This document shows positions 45,380-55,122 of a DNA stretch of 64,000 nt, one piece after another. The stretch covers positions 1 through 64,000 of the forward strand of contig NZ_FOAF01000002.1 of assembly GCF_900109575.1 (NCBI RefSeq), in the 5' to 3' direction. Every line of letters starts with the position of its first letter. Position 1 is the first letter of the stretch. A program made the translations under genes and the position numbers. The notes below the pieces were generated by a model, which worked only from the letters and a program-made list of their open reading frames with translations, was not told the DNA's origin and did no database searches. The DNA is from Olivibacter domesticus (lineage in GTDB: Bacteria > Bacteroidota > Bacteroidia > Sphingobacteriales > Sphingobacteriaceae).

Positions 45380-47572
45380 ATGAAACAAACACAAGAGATT
45401 AAAACATTCATATATAGTCAATACTTTGCCGATGGCTTGCGCATCGCTTTTGGTGCGCTTGTTCCTGCTGTCGCTTTTTCATACTTCGATAACATACAAA
45501 CGGGTATTGTTGTTTCCTTAGGGGCCGTAATTACAAGTATTGTTGATACACCAGGACCAACTAAAGATAGAAGAAATGCGATGTGCGTGTTGGTCGGTAT
45601 TATATTTTTAGTATCATTTTTAACTAAAACAATTAATCAATATGATTTCGCCATAGTTGCAATGCTTTCTATTCTGTCATTTTCAATGTGCATGATTGCC
45701 GTTTACGGAACGCGCGCTGCTTCTTTGGGTACAGCCTCTATATTAGTAATGATACTCAATATTGACGATTTAAGAATGACGGCTGATAGCTCAATAGAAC
45801 ATGCATTCTATGCAACATTGGGGGGTGCTTGGTATACATTGTTGAGTCTTACCTTAACACAATTTAGGCCATTCCGTTTATCGCAACAGGCACTTGCTGA
45901 ATCTATACAGAATACAGCTTCCTATTTACGATTAAAAGCCAATTTTTATGACTCTAAAACTGATAGCGACAAAAATTATCAAAAACTGATAGATCAACAG
46001 GTAGTTATACATCAACATCAAGATACTGTACGTGAATTACTCTTCAAGAGTAAAGCAATAGTAAAAGACACCACCAGACTGGGCAGGCTTTTAGTGATAA
46101 TATTCACAGACATGGTCGATATTTTTGAAAAAACCATGGCTACTCACTATGATTATCAGGCCATAAGGAAAAATTTTGAAAACACCAATGCGCTAAGAGC
46201 CATTAAGCTAACATTGAATAGATTAGCTAACGAAATGGATAATTTGGCTTATCACATCAACGCAAACAATCGGCCAAGGAAACTTTATGATTTTAAATCT
46301 GATCTAGAAAACATAAAAATAGCTATTGATAAAATTGAAGCTGAGGGAAAAAATGTCGTTGTATTGAGAAAAATCATGGTTAATGTACGGGATTTAACTA
46401 CTAAAGTAACTAACATATATCAGTACTTTGATACACAGGGTGCTGAGTTAAAGAACAGCGACGAAACAGATCTTAATAAATTTCTTTCGCATCAATCTTT
46501 CAACCCGAAAATCTTCAAAGATAATCTTACACTCAACTCTACAACATTCAGACATGCCTTGAGGATGGTCATTGTCATGTTAATAGCTTTCATTGTTTCA
46601 AAGTTAATCCCATTCGGCAATCATAGCTACTGGATCTTAATGACTGTTTTAGTTATTTTAAAACCAGGTTGGAGTTTAACTAAACAACGAAATTACCAGC
46701 GGATGACAGGGACTGTTATAGGGGGCTTGGCTGGCGTTGGAATATTGTTGGTGGCCGATCAGGAAATAATAAGATTTTCCTTTCTTATGATTTTTATGGT
46801 GCTCGCCTATAGCTTTATTCGAATAAATTATATTCTCGGCGTAATGTTTTTAACTCCTTATCTATTAATGTTATATAGCTTTTTAGGTGTTAGCACTATT
46901 GAGATACTAAAGGAACGTGTGGTTGACACCATTATCGGAAGTTTATTAGCTTTTTCATCGAGTTATATTATTTTCCCAAGCTGGGAAAGCAAAAATGTCC
47001 AGAGCAGTATGCGCAAATTACTAATAGCTAATTATAACTATTTAGCGAAAGCATTAGCCTATATTACCGGTATAGAAGTAAGTGCAACAGACTATAAACT
47101 GGTTAGAAAAGATGTGTATGTAAATATGGCAAATATGACATCCATTTTTCAGCGCATGATTACGGAACCAAAAAGCAAACAGAAAAACGCAAAAGATTTA
47201 AACAAATTTTTAATCTACAATCATATACTTTCTTCCTACTCTGTAGCTTTAGTAAATGTCGTAACCAATGCAGATAACGAATCGCTTACAACGGAACATG
47301 TAAAACTTATAAGGAAGTCTTTGGTACAATTGGCACAAACAATAAAACAGTTTAAAGCGACAAATGAAGAAGAACCATTTACTGAGGCAGAAATAAAGAC
47401 ACCGGTTTTTATGAACAACTCTTCTGAAAACGAAGAAGCTAAACTTATCGCGGAACAGATATCATTTGTAAACAAGATAACGAATGATCTCAACAAAATT
47501 TGCGAAAAAATGGACCTATTGAATAATAACAACATAGAAAAGACAAACGAAAATATTCAGATGTTAGCTTAG
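45380..47572 (+). CDS. FUSC family inner-membrane protein (YccS-like)
   Basis: A 730-residue protein with two membrane modules: hydrophobic helices across residues ~15-170 and again ~385-535, separated by a long helical cytoplasmic region (~170-375) and followed by a C-terminal soluble tail. The second module has the FUSC signature HSYWILMTVLVILKPGWSLTKQRNYQRMTGTVIGG. Members include fusaric-acid resistance and YccS-type proteins; some export aromatic acids. Partner periplasmic adaptor or outer-membrane channel genes are not adjacent, so transport is unproven. Confidence 0.88.
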   Translation: MKQTQEIKTFIYSQYFADGLRIAFGALVPAVAFSYFDNIQTGIVVSLGAVITSIVDTPGPTKDRRNAMCVLVGIIFLVSFLTKTINQYDFAIVAMLSILSFSMCMIAVYGTRAASLGTASILVMILNIDDLRMTADSSIEHAFYATLGGAWYTLLSLTLTQFRPFRLSQQALAESIQNTASYLRLKANFYDSKTDSDKNYQKLIDQQVVIHQHQDTVRELLFKSKAIVKDTTRLGRLLVIIFTDMVDIFEKTMATHYDYQAIRKNFENTNALRAIKLTLNRLANEMDNLAYHINANNRPRKLYDFKSDLENIKIAIDKIEAEGKNVVVLRKIMVNVRDLTTKVTNIYQYFDTQGAELKNSDETDLNKFLSHQSFNPKIFKDNLTLNSTTFRHALRMVIVMLIAFIVSKLIPFGNHSYWILMTVLVILKPGWSLTKQRNYQRMTGTVIGGLAGVGILLVADQEIIRFSFLMIFMVLAYSFIRINYILGVMFLTPYLLMLYSFLGVSTIEILKERVVDTIIGSLLAFSSSYIIFPSWESKNVQSSMRKLLIANYNYLAKALAYITGIEVSATDYKLVRKDVYVNMANMTSIFQRMITEPKSKQKNAKDLNKFLIYNHILSSYSVALVNVVTNADNESLTTEHVKLIRKSLVQLAQTIKQFKATNEEEPFTEAEIKTPVFMNNSSENEEAKLIAEQISFVNKITNDLNKICEKMDLLNNNNIEKTNENIQMLA

Positions 47573-47581
47573 CTCCAGTTT

Positions 47582-48292
47582 TCACCTATTTTTATCAAAA
47601 ACGGTAGCAACTTTATCTGCTACAGTCGTAATATCCGTTTTCAACCCGACGTAAAAAGCTAAGATATTTATAGGTGTTTGTTGGATTTCCGCAAAAGAAT
47701 GCATCAAAGAAGCGTCTACATATACGAAAAACCCTTTAAATTTATAATCTGCTCCTGCGCTTGCTCTTGCTCCTACCATCAACTTACTATCAAAATCATT
47801 TCTAATGACATTATTTTTTGACAAAGTAGCTCTTGGCTCAAAAAACATTCCGATAGATGGACCTATAGTTACATAGGAATTTAACTTGTGAAATTGCCTA
47901 CGCGTTCCGAGCGCAATATTCACATTATAAAAGGTAGCTCTACCATTTTCAACTAAGTAAGCAGATTTTTCTGTAAGCTCTTTCTGATTATAACCAAAAG
48001 ACCAAAAGTCTATTGATGGATAAAGGACATAATGACGATTTGGAAGGGAAATGTCCATCCCCCAACTACCTGCTAGCCGAGCATGTAGAATTTCTTTTGT
48101 TTTTCCCATCGGAAATCCGAATCCTAGACTTCCACTTACTATGTAAACTTTACTATTATGAATAGTATCGGTATATCGGTCTACATCATCAACTCTCCCA
48201 TTTTTAGTTGATAATCTAAACTTTTGTTCTTGCGCCTCGACCGTATTAAGCAAAAAAACAAAGACGAAAAATAATGCAAGCAACTTACTCAT
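47582..48292 (-). CDS. Secreted outer-membrane-type protein of unknown function
   Basis: A 236-residue protein with a signal peptide (MSKLLALFFVFVFLLNTVEAQ, cut near residue 20) and a mature part of beta-strand character (YIVSGSLGFGFPMG, GARASAGADYKFKGFFVYVDASLMHSF). It looks like a small outer-membrane barrel. No family name can be given. Its stop is 9 nt from the convergent FUSC gene. Confidence 0.68.
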   Translation of the reverse strand: MSKLLALFFVFVFLLNTVEAQEQKFRLSTKNGRVDDVDRYTDTIHNSKVYIVSGSLGFGFPMGKTKEILHARLAGSWGMDISLPNRHYVLYPSIDFWSFGYNQKELTEKSAYLVENGRATFYNVNIALGTRRQFHKLNSYVTIGPSIGMFFEPRATLSKNNVIRNDFDSKLMVGARASAGADYKFKGFFVYVDASLMHSFAEIQQTPINILAFYVGLKTDITTVADKVATVFDKNR

Positions 48293-48344
48293 ATCAAGTT
48301 CTTCAACTTTAACATGAACAGTTAATACAACAGGATTGTTTTAC

Positions 48345-48965
48345 TTATTGTAAATAATTTAAACTATTAGGACCTTGATTAAACAACAAATCAACAATAC
48401 TTAGATTTGGGAAGAAACCATGTTTCGGTTCAAACACCTGAAAATAAGTCTTAGTCATAGATTTTTCAGGCACCTTTTTAGGGTGGATAGACGCTCTCAA
48501 ATCAACAGCATTGATATACTCTTCTTTATATGAATCAGTTAACGTCACTTCTTTTCTTACTTTAAGTAATTGCAGTACTAATTGTAATAGCTCTAAATTA
48601 AAGTCAAACAAGAAATCATACTTTTTCGAGTAAAAAGGAGCAAAATAATCTTCGTAGAATTCAAAATAAGCAGATCGTCTATAAGAAGTTTGTAAACTCA
48701 ACCAATGCAATCGCTGCCAATTATTTTCATAACTGATACGAACATCTTTAATTACAGTATGCACTTTAGATCCTTTAACAACAGGAATTATCAAATCCAA
48801 CTTTCCATTTGGCGAATAAATAACGGCTCTGTTTCTATAGGTTTGCTTTGGGAAGTGTTCAAATTTTTCGATCATTAAATTACCGTTATTGGCAAGTATT
48901 GCTGAAACAGCATTAATAGGTGGTAAATAAAAATTTGGAAGTACTAAATCAGTGTCCATTTTCAT
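48345..48965 (-). CDS. WbqC family protein
   Basis: A 206-residue WbqC-like protein. Motifs include LPNFYLPPINAVSAI, YRNRAVIYSPNGKLDLIIPV and WQRLHWLSLQTSYRRSAYFEFYEDYFAPFY, which define the family. WbqC proteins occur in polysaccharide loci and next to signal peptidase genes in Bacteroidota; the biochemical role is unclear. ATG 48965 or 48959 may be used. Confidence 0.88.
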   Translation of the reverse strand: MKMDTDLVLPNFYLPPINAVSAILANNGNLMIEKFEHFPKQTYRNRAVIYSPNGKLDLIIPVVKGSKVHTVIKDVRISYENNWQRLHWLSLQTSYRRSAYFEFYEDYFAPFYSKKYDFLFDFNLELLQLVLQLLKVRKEVTLTDSYKEEYINAVDLRASIHPKKVPEKSMTKTYFQVFEPKHGFFPNLSIVDLLFNQGPNSLNYLQ

Positions 48966-49191
48966 TGCTAATAAATAAAAAAGCGAAAATACATATTACA
49001 AGACGATAAGTGGTAAATTGATTTCAAAAAGAGAAGCACCGCAACATTTTATATTGTTAAAATAATTCGGGATGTTATTCTAGCAAAAAATTCTGTTTCA
49101 CAATAAAGAAATCAGATATTTGCAAATTGTTTAAATGACTGAAATATAAATTGAGTAAAAAAGAGCATAATATAATAGAACCTTACCGTAC

Positions 49192-50061
49192 ATGAATTTA
49201 AGTAACCGTATAGTATCTTTTTCCATATTACTTATCTCCTTGCTACCTTTTTGGTGTTTATATTTTTTGAGTAACATACTCTTTGTAACACTCTACTATA
49301 TTATTGGCTATCGAAAACAGGTTGTTAGAGAAAATCTGCTTGCCGCTTTTCCAAACAAACAAAAAAAAGAACGGGAATTAATTGCTAAAAAATTCTATAT
49401 ATTTTTAGCAGACATGATTTTGGAAACGATAAAGATGAAGAGTATCAGCGCCGAGGAAGTAAAAAAGAGAATTAAACTAAACAATCCGGAAGAAGTATAT
49501 ATCCATTTGAATGCTAACCGACCAGTTATGGGTATCACGGGTCATTATGGCAATTGGGAACTCGGCATTCATCGCCTATCCTTAATGACCGATAACCCAG
49601 TCCTCATTATCTATAAACCTTTAACTAATAAAGGGTTTGAAAAAATATTTAATGAGATACGTACACGATTTGGAGCGTTTATGGTACCTATGAAACAAAC
49701 CTTTCGACAGATATTATCTTACAGAGACAAACCGCACATCAGCATGTTTCTTTCAGATCAAACACCGGCAAGATCTGAATCCAATTACTTTACCCCTTTT
49801 CTAGGGCAGGAAACTCTGATGTTTCAAGGAGTGGAGAAAATTGCCCAAAGTACAAATTTTCCTGTGGTATATTGTCATATTGATAGAATACGAAGAGGTT
49901 ACTACGAATGCACCTTTACTACATTGTTTGACAACTCTAAAGCCACTGCAACACATGAGATAACAAGTTCTCATGTTAAATTTTTAGAAAATATAATTTA
50001 CCAGAAACCTGAACTATGGTTATGGTCTCATCGCCGTTGGAAACACAAGCCTATTACATGA
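49192..50061 (+). CDS. Lipid A biosynthesis-type lauroyl/myristoyl acyltransferase (LpxL/HtrB family)
   Basis: A 289-residue inner-membrane acyltransferase. An N-terminal membrane anchor (IVSFSILLISLLPFWCLYFLSNILFVTLYYIIGY) precedes the catalytic HX4E motif (HYGNWE, His117) and the substrate-site region FLSDQTP. In this family the enzyme adds a secondary acyl chain to lipid A. Its TGA overlaps the ATG of the glycosyltransferase (ATGA), so the two are translationally coupled, suggesting action on the same glycolipid or envelope product. Confidence 0.9.
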   Translation: MNLSNRIVSFSILLISLLPFWCLYFLSNILFVTLYYIIGYRKQVVRENLLAAFPNKQKKERELIAKKFYIFLADMILETIKMKSISAEEVKKRIKLNNPEEVYIHLNANRPVMGITGHYGNWELGIHRLSLMTDNPVLIIYKPLTNKGFEKIFNEIRTRFGAFMVPMKQTFRQILSYRDKPHISMFLSDQTPARSESNYFTPFLGQETLMFQGVEKIAQSTNFPVVYCHIDRIRRGYYECTFTTLFDNSKATATHEITSSHVKFLENIIYQKPELWLWSHRRWKHKPIT

Positions 50062-51083
50062 TCAAAAAAATTGCTATCGTTATTTTAAACTGGAACGGGA
50101 GAAAGTATTTAGAAAGTTTTTTGCCGTCTGTATGTTCAAACACGTATCCAAATCTTGAAATTGTTATTGGAGACAATGGCTCTACTGACGATTCCATATC
50201 TTTTCTTCAAGAAAAATACCCTTTTATTAAGGTGATCGAAACTGGTACGAATTTGGGTTTTGCCGGTGGATATAATGAGGTGCTTAAAAATCTGGAAGCG
50301 GATTATTTTATTTTATTAAATTCTGATGTTGAAGTGACGGATAATTGGGTAGAACCGCTAATAACATTAATGGAAAAAAACCCATCAATAGCTGCCTGTC
50401 AACCGAAAATATGCGCTTATCATCAAAAAAGTGAATTTGAACATGCAGGTGCTGCGGGGGGATTTATAGATAAGCTAGGATACCCGTTCTGTGCAGGAAG
50501 GATTTTAGACACTATAGAAACAGACCACGGTCAGTATAACAATTCAAGAGAGATTTTCTGGGCAAGTGGTGCCGCATTATGTATAAAAGCCGAAGCATGG
50601 AAAAAAGTGCAAGGATTTGATAAAGATTTTTTCGCTCATATGGAGGAGATTGATTTATGCTGGAGGTTAAAGGCCATAGGTTATAAAATATGGTACTGTG
50701 GCCAATCAGTTGTTTATCATGTCGGAGGAGGCACATTAAATAAGGAAAACCCTTTTAAAACATATTTAAATTTTAGGAACAACTTATTTATGCTCCAAAA
50801 AAATCTCCCATTTTGGCGTTCCTTATTCACAATTTTTATCCGCTTTTGGTTAGATTTTTTGGCTCTTCTACATTTCTTATTTCAAGGTAAAAGAAAAGAT
50901 GCAATAGCAATCAGTAAAGCACATATCCATTTTTTCAGGAATTTTAATAAAACTGTCCGTAAACGCAAACAAATTAAAAAAATAAAATCTATTTCTAATA
51001 TCTATCAGGGAAGCATCATCTGGTTTTATTTTGTTAAAGGAAAAAAGAAATTTAGTCAGCTAGCCGCTAACCGCTTCTCTTAG
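50058..51083 (+). CDS. Family 2 glycosyltransferase
   Basis: A 341-residue GT-A fold enzyme. VILNWNGRKYLESFLPSV opens the nucleotide-sugar domain, GDNGSTDDS follows and LNSDVEV is the DXD-like metal site near residue 90; FDKDFFAHMEEIDLCWRL is the acceptor/catalytic region typical of rhamnosyl- or related transferases. The basic C-terminus with a hydrophobic stretch suggests membrane contact. The start at 50058 overlaps the acyltransferase stop by four bases. Sugar unknown. Confidence 0.9.
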   Translation: MIKKIAIVILNWNGRKYLESFLPSVCSNTYPNLEIVIGDNGSTDDSISFLQEKYPFIKVIETGTNLGFAGGYNEVLKNLEADYFILLNSDVEVTDNWVEPLITLMEKNPSIAACQPKICAYHQKSEFEHAGAAGGFIDKLGYPFCAGRILDTIETDHGQYNNSREIFWASGAALCIKAEAWKKVQGFDKDFFAHMEEIDLCWRLKAIGYKIWYCGQSVVYHVGGGTLNKENPFKTYLNFRNNLFMLQKNLPFWRSLFTIFIRFWLDFLALLHFLFQGKRKDAIAISKAHIHFFRNFNKTVRKRKQIKKIKSISNIYQGSIIWFYFVKGKKKFSQLAANRFS

Positions 51084-51236
51084 CAATATTGCCAAACAAA
51101 ACTATCCGATAATTGTTAATGCTATATTCAGGCAGAAATGTTTCAACAACAATACTGCCGAATGTTACATACTAGTTATCAATAAGCATTGCCGATAAAA
51201 CCAAAATAAACATCAATCAAATAACAGATTAGTAAC

Positions 51237-51953
51237 ATGAAAACTATAACCCTATTCCTCTGTCTAATTGCTTTTTTTCATCAATCATCTTTGGCGCAAA
51301 CCAAACAAGAAATTGAAGGTGCATGGCTTTTTGAAGAAGGAGATATACAACATACACTCGTTTTAGTAGACAGTTACTTATCATATTCGACATTTGACAT
51401 AAAAAATAAAAAATTTATCAATACATGGGGCGGTCCGTATAAAATTCAAGCAGATAAATTAATAATTAGCGTTGAATTTAATGCAAATGACAGCTCAGAT
51501 GTCCAGTCGGAACACATATTTAATATCAAAATAAGTGGTAATAAACTATTTGCAAAAATCGGCAGCAAAGAACAGACCTGGAAAAAAACGGATGATAATA
51601 ACAACCCTCTTTCGGGTGTTTGGCGTATTACTTCCAGAAAGGTGGAAGGAAAAATGAATGAAATGCCCCTAAGAGATCGGAGAACGCTCAAAATATTAAC
51701 TGGTAACCGATTTCAATGGATAGCCATAAATATTAAAACAGGAGAATTCTCTGGAACTGGAGGCGGGACATACACTTTTGTTGACGATACCTATACGGAG
51801 CATATTAAATTTTTTTCCCGCGATAATCAACGTGTTGGCGCAAGTTTGGCTTTTAAAGGTAAGCTAGTAAATGGCCAATGGCAACATAGTGGTTTAAGCT
51901 CTAAAGGCGAACCCATTTACGAAATATGGAGTAAGATGTACCTTAAGAAATAA
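51237..51953 (+). CDS. Secreted protein with two lipocalin-like repeats
   Basis: A 238-residue protein with a signal peptide (MKTITLFLCLIAFFHQSSLAQ, cut after residue ~20). Two similar halves each start with a GxW motif (IEGAWLFEEG near residue 25 and LSGVWRITSRK near 130), followed by beta-strand sequence, as in small bacterial lipocalin-like domains. The ligand is unknown. Its last 11 bases overlap the 3' end of aroQ on the other strand. Confidence 0.72.
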   Translation: MKTITLFLCLIAFFHQSSLAQTKQEIEGAWLFEEGDIQHTLVLVDSYLSYSTFDIKNKKFINTWGGPYKIQADKLIISVEFNANDSSDVQSEHIFNIKISGNKLFAKIGSKEQTWKKTDDNNNPLSGVWRITSRKVEGKMNEMPLRDRRTLKILTGNRFQWIAINIKTGEFSGTGGGTYTFVDDTYTEHIKFFSRDNQRVGASLAFKGKLVNGQWQHSGLSSKGEPIYEIWSKMYLKK

Positions 51954-52359
51954 AGCTCTGAATAGCCAGTCGATAACTATCAAAACCAAAACCGCAAATA
52001 ACTCCTTTACAATTCTTGGCTAAGAATGAATGATGCCTAAAGCTCTCCCTCGCGTATACATTCGAAATATGCACTTCAACAACTGGCGTATTTATAGCCG
52101 AAATGGCATCTCCAATTGCTACCGAAGTATGTGTATATGCTCCTGCATTTAATACGATACCGTCACAAGAAAAGCCAACTTCATGGAGCTTATCAATAAG
52201 TTCTCCTTCATGATTACTTTGAAAATAATTAAGCTCAATGGAAGGAAACGATTTTATTAACTCTTCAAAGTAATCGCTAAATCCTTTACTACCATAAATG
52301 GATGGCTCTCGTATCCCTAATAAATTTAAATTAGGACCATTAAGAATGAATATCTTCAT
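51943..52359 (-). CDS. aroQ: 3-dehydroquinate dehydratase, type II
   Basis: A 138-residue enzyme of the shikimate pathway. NGPNLNLLG at residues 7-15, catalytic Tyr22 (SIYGS), QSNHEGELIDKLHE near 48 and VEVHISN with the catalytic histidine near 101 are all present. Normal length. It converges on and overlaps the lipocalin-like gene by 11 bp. Confidence 0.96.
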   Translation of the reverse strand: MKIFILNGPNLNLLGIREPSIYGSKGFSDYFEELIKSFPSIELNYFQSNHEGELIDKLHEVGFSCDGIVLNAGAYTHTSVAIGDAISAINTPVVEVHISNVYARESFRHHSFLAKNCKGVICGFGFDSYRLAIQSFIS

Positions 52360-52576
52360 TAAGTAAATATTTTATACTAACTTGTAATTGTAATCACAAA
52401 GATAGTATTTTCACGGTCAATAAAAACATTAACTAAGCAAGCTGCGTGATAGACTAAGATCTAAAACGATTGACAAATAGTTTAACAAGATGAAATCATC
52501 TTGATCTTTGCCTCTCACAGAGGAACGCGAATATAGATCGATAGCTTCATCAGCGACAAAAATAAATTATATACGG

Positions 52577-54220
52577 ATGAAAAATGTATTCATTGCTATT
52601 TCGTTACTAGTACTCATCGGAATAGTTATTACAGGTTTTTGGTGGCCGCCAATATATTGGTCGCTACCGGTTATTCTTGCGCTCATAATTCTCGGCCTCT
52701 ATGATATATTCCAGTCTAAACGTGCCATTCGAAGAAATTTCCCCGTTTTTGGAAGACTACGATACGTTATGGAGGGATTACGGCCGAAAATACAGCAATA
52801 TTTTATTGAAAGTGATACAGACGGAAGGCCATTTAATCGAATCCATCGCAATGTTATCTACCAACGTGCAAAACAAGAAATGGATACTACTCCATTCGGC
52901 ACTCAATTGAATGTGTATGACAACAACTACGAATGGTTAAATCATAGTATCAATGCTTTACACTTCAATGCTGCAAATGAGGCACCTCGAGTAATTGTTG
53001 GGGGTCCTTACTGCACACAACCCTATTCTGCCAGTGCTTTTAATATTTCTGCCATGAGTTACGGTGCGTTAAGCAAAAACGCTATTATGGCATTGAATAT
53101 GGGAGCCAAACTAGGAAATTTCGCTCACAACACAGGTGAGGGTGGCTTAAGTGACTATCACCTTATGGGTGGTGGAGATATTATTTGGCAAATAGGCACC
53201 GGCTACTTCGGTTGTCGGCACCCTGATGGTAATTTTAATCCAGAAGCATTTCAGGAAAAAGTTAAACTGCCACAAGTGAAAATGGTTGAGATCAAACTAT
53301 CTCAGGGTGCAAAACCTGGGCACGGTGGTATATTACCAGCAGCAAAAGTTACTGAAGAAATTGCGAGAATCCGTTTAGTTGAACTGGGAAAAGATGTAGA
53401 GTCGCCGCCTTATCATCGAGCTTTCGCTACGCCGATAGAGCTTTTAACTTTTGTAGATCAATTGCGTCAATTATCAAATGGCAAGCCTATTGGATTTAAA
53501 CTATGTATAGGCCATCGAAGTGAATTTGTGGCCATATGTAAAGCCATGGTTTTAACCAAAATCTATCCGGACTTTGTAACGGTTGATGGTGGAGAAGGCG
53601 GCACTGGAGCAGCTCCTTTAGAATTCTCAAACCATGTTGGCATGCCACTAAGAGATGCCTTGGCTTTTGTGTACGATACACTCACAGGTTTTGATTTAAA
53701 AAGGCACATCAAAATCATTGCTTCAGGTAAAATTGTGACCGGCTTTGATCTGGTAAAGAATTTCGCTCTTGGGGCCGACATTTGTAATAGTGCCAGGGGC
53801 ATGATGATGGCACTTGGTTGTATACAGGCATTGGAGTGTAATACGAATAAATGCCCTACAGGAGTAGCCACGCAAAACCCCCATCTAGTACGAGGCTTGG
53901 TAGCCGAAGACAAAAAGACAAGAGTTGCAAACTTTCACAAACAAACGATAAAAAGTGCAGCAGAATTAATGGCGGCAGCAGGAATCAAACATCCTGACGA
54001 TATTCATAGAGCGTATATTCATAGGAGAATATCGGCAGATAAAATTCTTACTTATTTAGATAGTTATCCATACATCCCCAAAGGTTGTTTATTACAGAAA
54101 CCTTATGCAAAACAATTTGAGTTGCTCATGACAATTAGTGACCCTAATTCATTTACACCCAACTTTAATAATTTGAATTGGGAAGAGCTTGAATGGGCAA
54201 GAAAGCCTATGACAAACTAA
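52577..54220 (+). CDS. FMN-binding glutamate synthase family protein, membrane-anchored
   Basis: A 547-residue protein with two N-terminal membrane helices (VFIAISLLVLIGIVITGFWW and YWSLPVILALIILGLYDIF), then a GltB-like FMN barrel: SAMSYGALSKNAIMALN, HNTGEGGLSDYH, KLSQGAKPGHGGILP and GEGGTGAAP. Iron-sulfur cysteines are kept in LECNTNKCPTGVATQ. It lacks the amidotransferase and GXGXG domains of GltB. Ligand and electron donor are unknown; ordinary GOGAT is encoded at 17-23 kb. The start is ATG 52577; the frame is open to TTG 52508. Confidence 0.87.
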   Translation: MKNVFIAISLLVLIGIVITGFWWPPIYWSLPVILALIILGLYDIFQSKRAIRRNFPVFGRLRYVMEGLRPKIQQYFIESDTDGRPFNRIHRNVIYQRAKQEMDTTPFGTQLNVYDNNYEWLNHSINALHFNAANEAPRVIVGGPYCTQPYSASAFNISAMSYGALSKNAIMALNMGAKLGNFAHNTGEGGLSDYHLMGGGDIIWQIGTGYFGCRHPDGNFNPEAFQEKVKLPQVKMVEIKLSQGAKPGHGGILPAAKVTEEIARIRLVELGKDVESPPYHRAFATPIELLTFVDQLRQLSNGKPIGFKLCIGHRSEFVAICKAMVLTKIYPDFVTVDGGEGGTGAAPLEFSNHVGMPLRDALAFVYDTLTGFDLKRHIKIIASGKIVTGFDLVKNFALGADICNSARGMMMALGCIQALECNTNKCPTGVATQNPHLVRGLVAEDKKTRVANFHKQTIKSAAELMAAAGIKHPDDIHRAYIHRRISADKILTYLDSYPYIPKGCLLQKPYAKQFELLMTISDPNSFTPNFNNLNWEELEWARKPMTN

Positions 54221-54251
54221 TTTTGAAAGGCTTACAAAAATTATCAATCAA

Positions 54252-54282
54252 TTGTATAATAAGGGCAATTTATATAAGTTTG
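54252..54282 (+). promoter_or_regulatory. Promoter of murI
   Basis: TTG (54252-54254), 20 nt, TAAGTTTG (54275-54282). The ATG at 54296 is 13 nt on, giving a leader of about 7 nt. Confidence 0.65.
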
Positions 54283-54295
54283 CGCAACAATAAAT

Positions 54296-55120
54296 ATGGG
54301 ACCTATAGGTATTTTCGACTCGGGATATGGCGGATTAACCGTTTTTAAGGAGATAGTAAAAGTTTTACCGCAATACGATTATATTTATCTAGGTGATAAT
54401 GCCCGGGTACCATACGGCACAAGGTCTTATGAAACTGTTTATAAGTATACGTTACAATGTGTGAATAAACTATTTGACATGGGGTGTCATCTGGTTATTC
54501 TTGCCTGTAATACAGCATCTGCAAAAGCACTGCGAACGATTCAGCAAATTGATCTTCCAAAGTACGGGAATACAAGAAAAGTACTTGGAGTTATTAGACC
54601 AACTACCGAAATTATAGGCCAATATACCAAAACCAGAAGTGTAGGCATTATGGCAACGTCCGGAACAGTGAATTCTGAATCTTATGTTATAGAGATTAAT
54701 AAATTCTTTCCAGATATACGTGTATATCAAGAAGCGTGTCCTATGTGGGTTCCTCTCGTAGAAAACAATGAAATAGCGTCGGACGGCGCTCGATACTTTG
54801 TTCAACAAAGTATTCACAAGCTTTTAAGAAAAGTCCCTGATATCGACACCATTATTTTAGCCTGTACACATTATCCCTTGTTACTCCCGCTCATTAACGA
54901 TTTTGTATCAAAGGATATACAAGTGCTTGCGCAAGGAAAAATTGTAGCTAATAGCCTAACAGACTACCTAACAAGGCATCATGAAATCGAAGTACGCTGT
55001 AAAAAAAACGGAACTAGACGTTTCTTTACTACCGAAAATCCTGAAAATTTCAATGGAAAAGCTGCTCTCTTCTATGGATCTAATATTGTAGCGGAGCATG
55101 TTGACTTAGCTTCATGCTAA
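54296..55120 (+). CDS. murI: Glutamate racemase
   Basis: A 274-residue cofactor-free racemase that makes D-glutamate for peptidoglycan. FDSGYGGLTVFKEI at residues 7-20, catalytic Cys71 in LACNTASA and the second cysteine in LACTHYPLL near 189 are present, with GDNARVPYG. It ends two bases before the convergent helicase gene. Confidence 0.97.
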   Translation: MGPIGIFDSGYGGLTVFKEIVKVLPQYDYIYLGDNARVPYGTRSYETVYKYTLQCVNKLFDMGCHLVILACNTASAKALRTIQQIDLPKYGNTRKVLGVIRPTTEIIGQYTKTRSVGIMATSGTVNSESYVIEINKFFPDIRVYQEACPMWVPLVENNEIASDGARYFVQQSIHKLLRKVPDIDTIILACTHYPLLLPLINDFVSKDIQVLAQGKIVANSLTDYLTRHHEIEVRCKKNGTRRFFTTENPENFNGKAALFYGSNIVAEHVDLASC

Positions 55121-55122
55121 AT

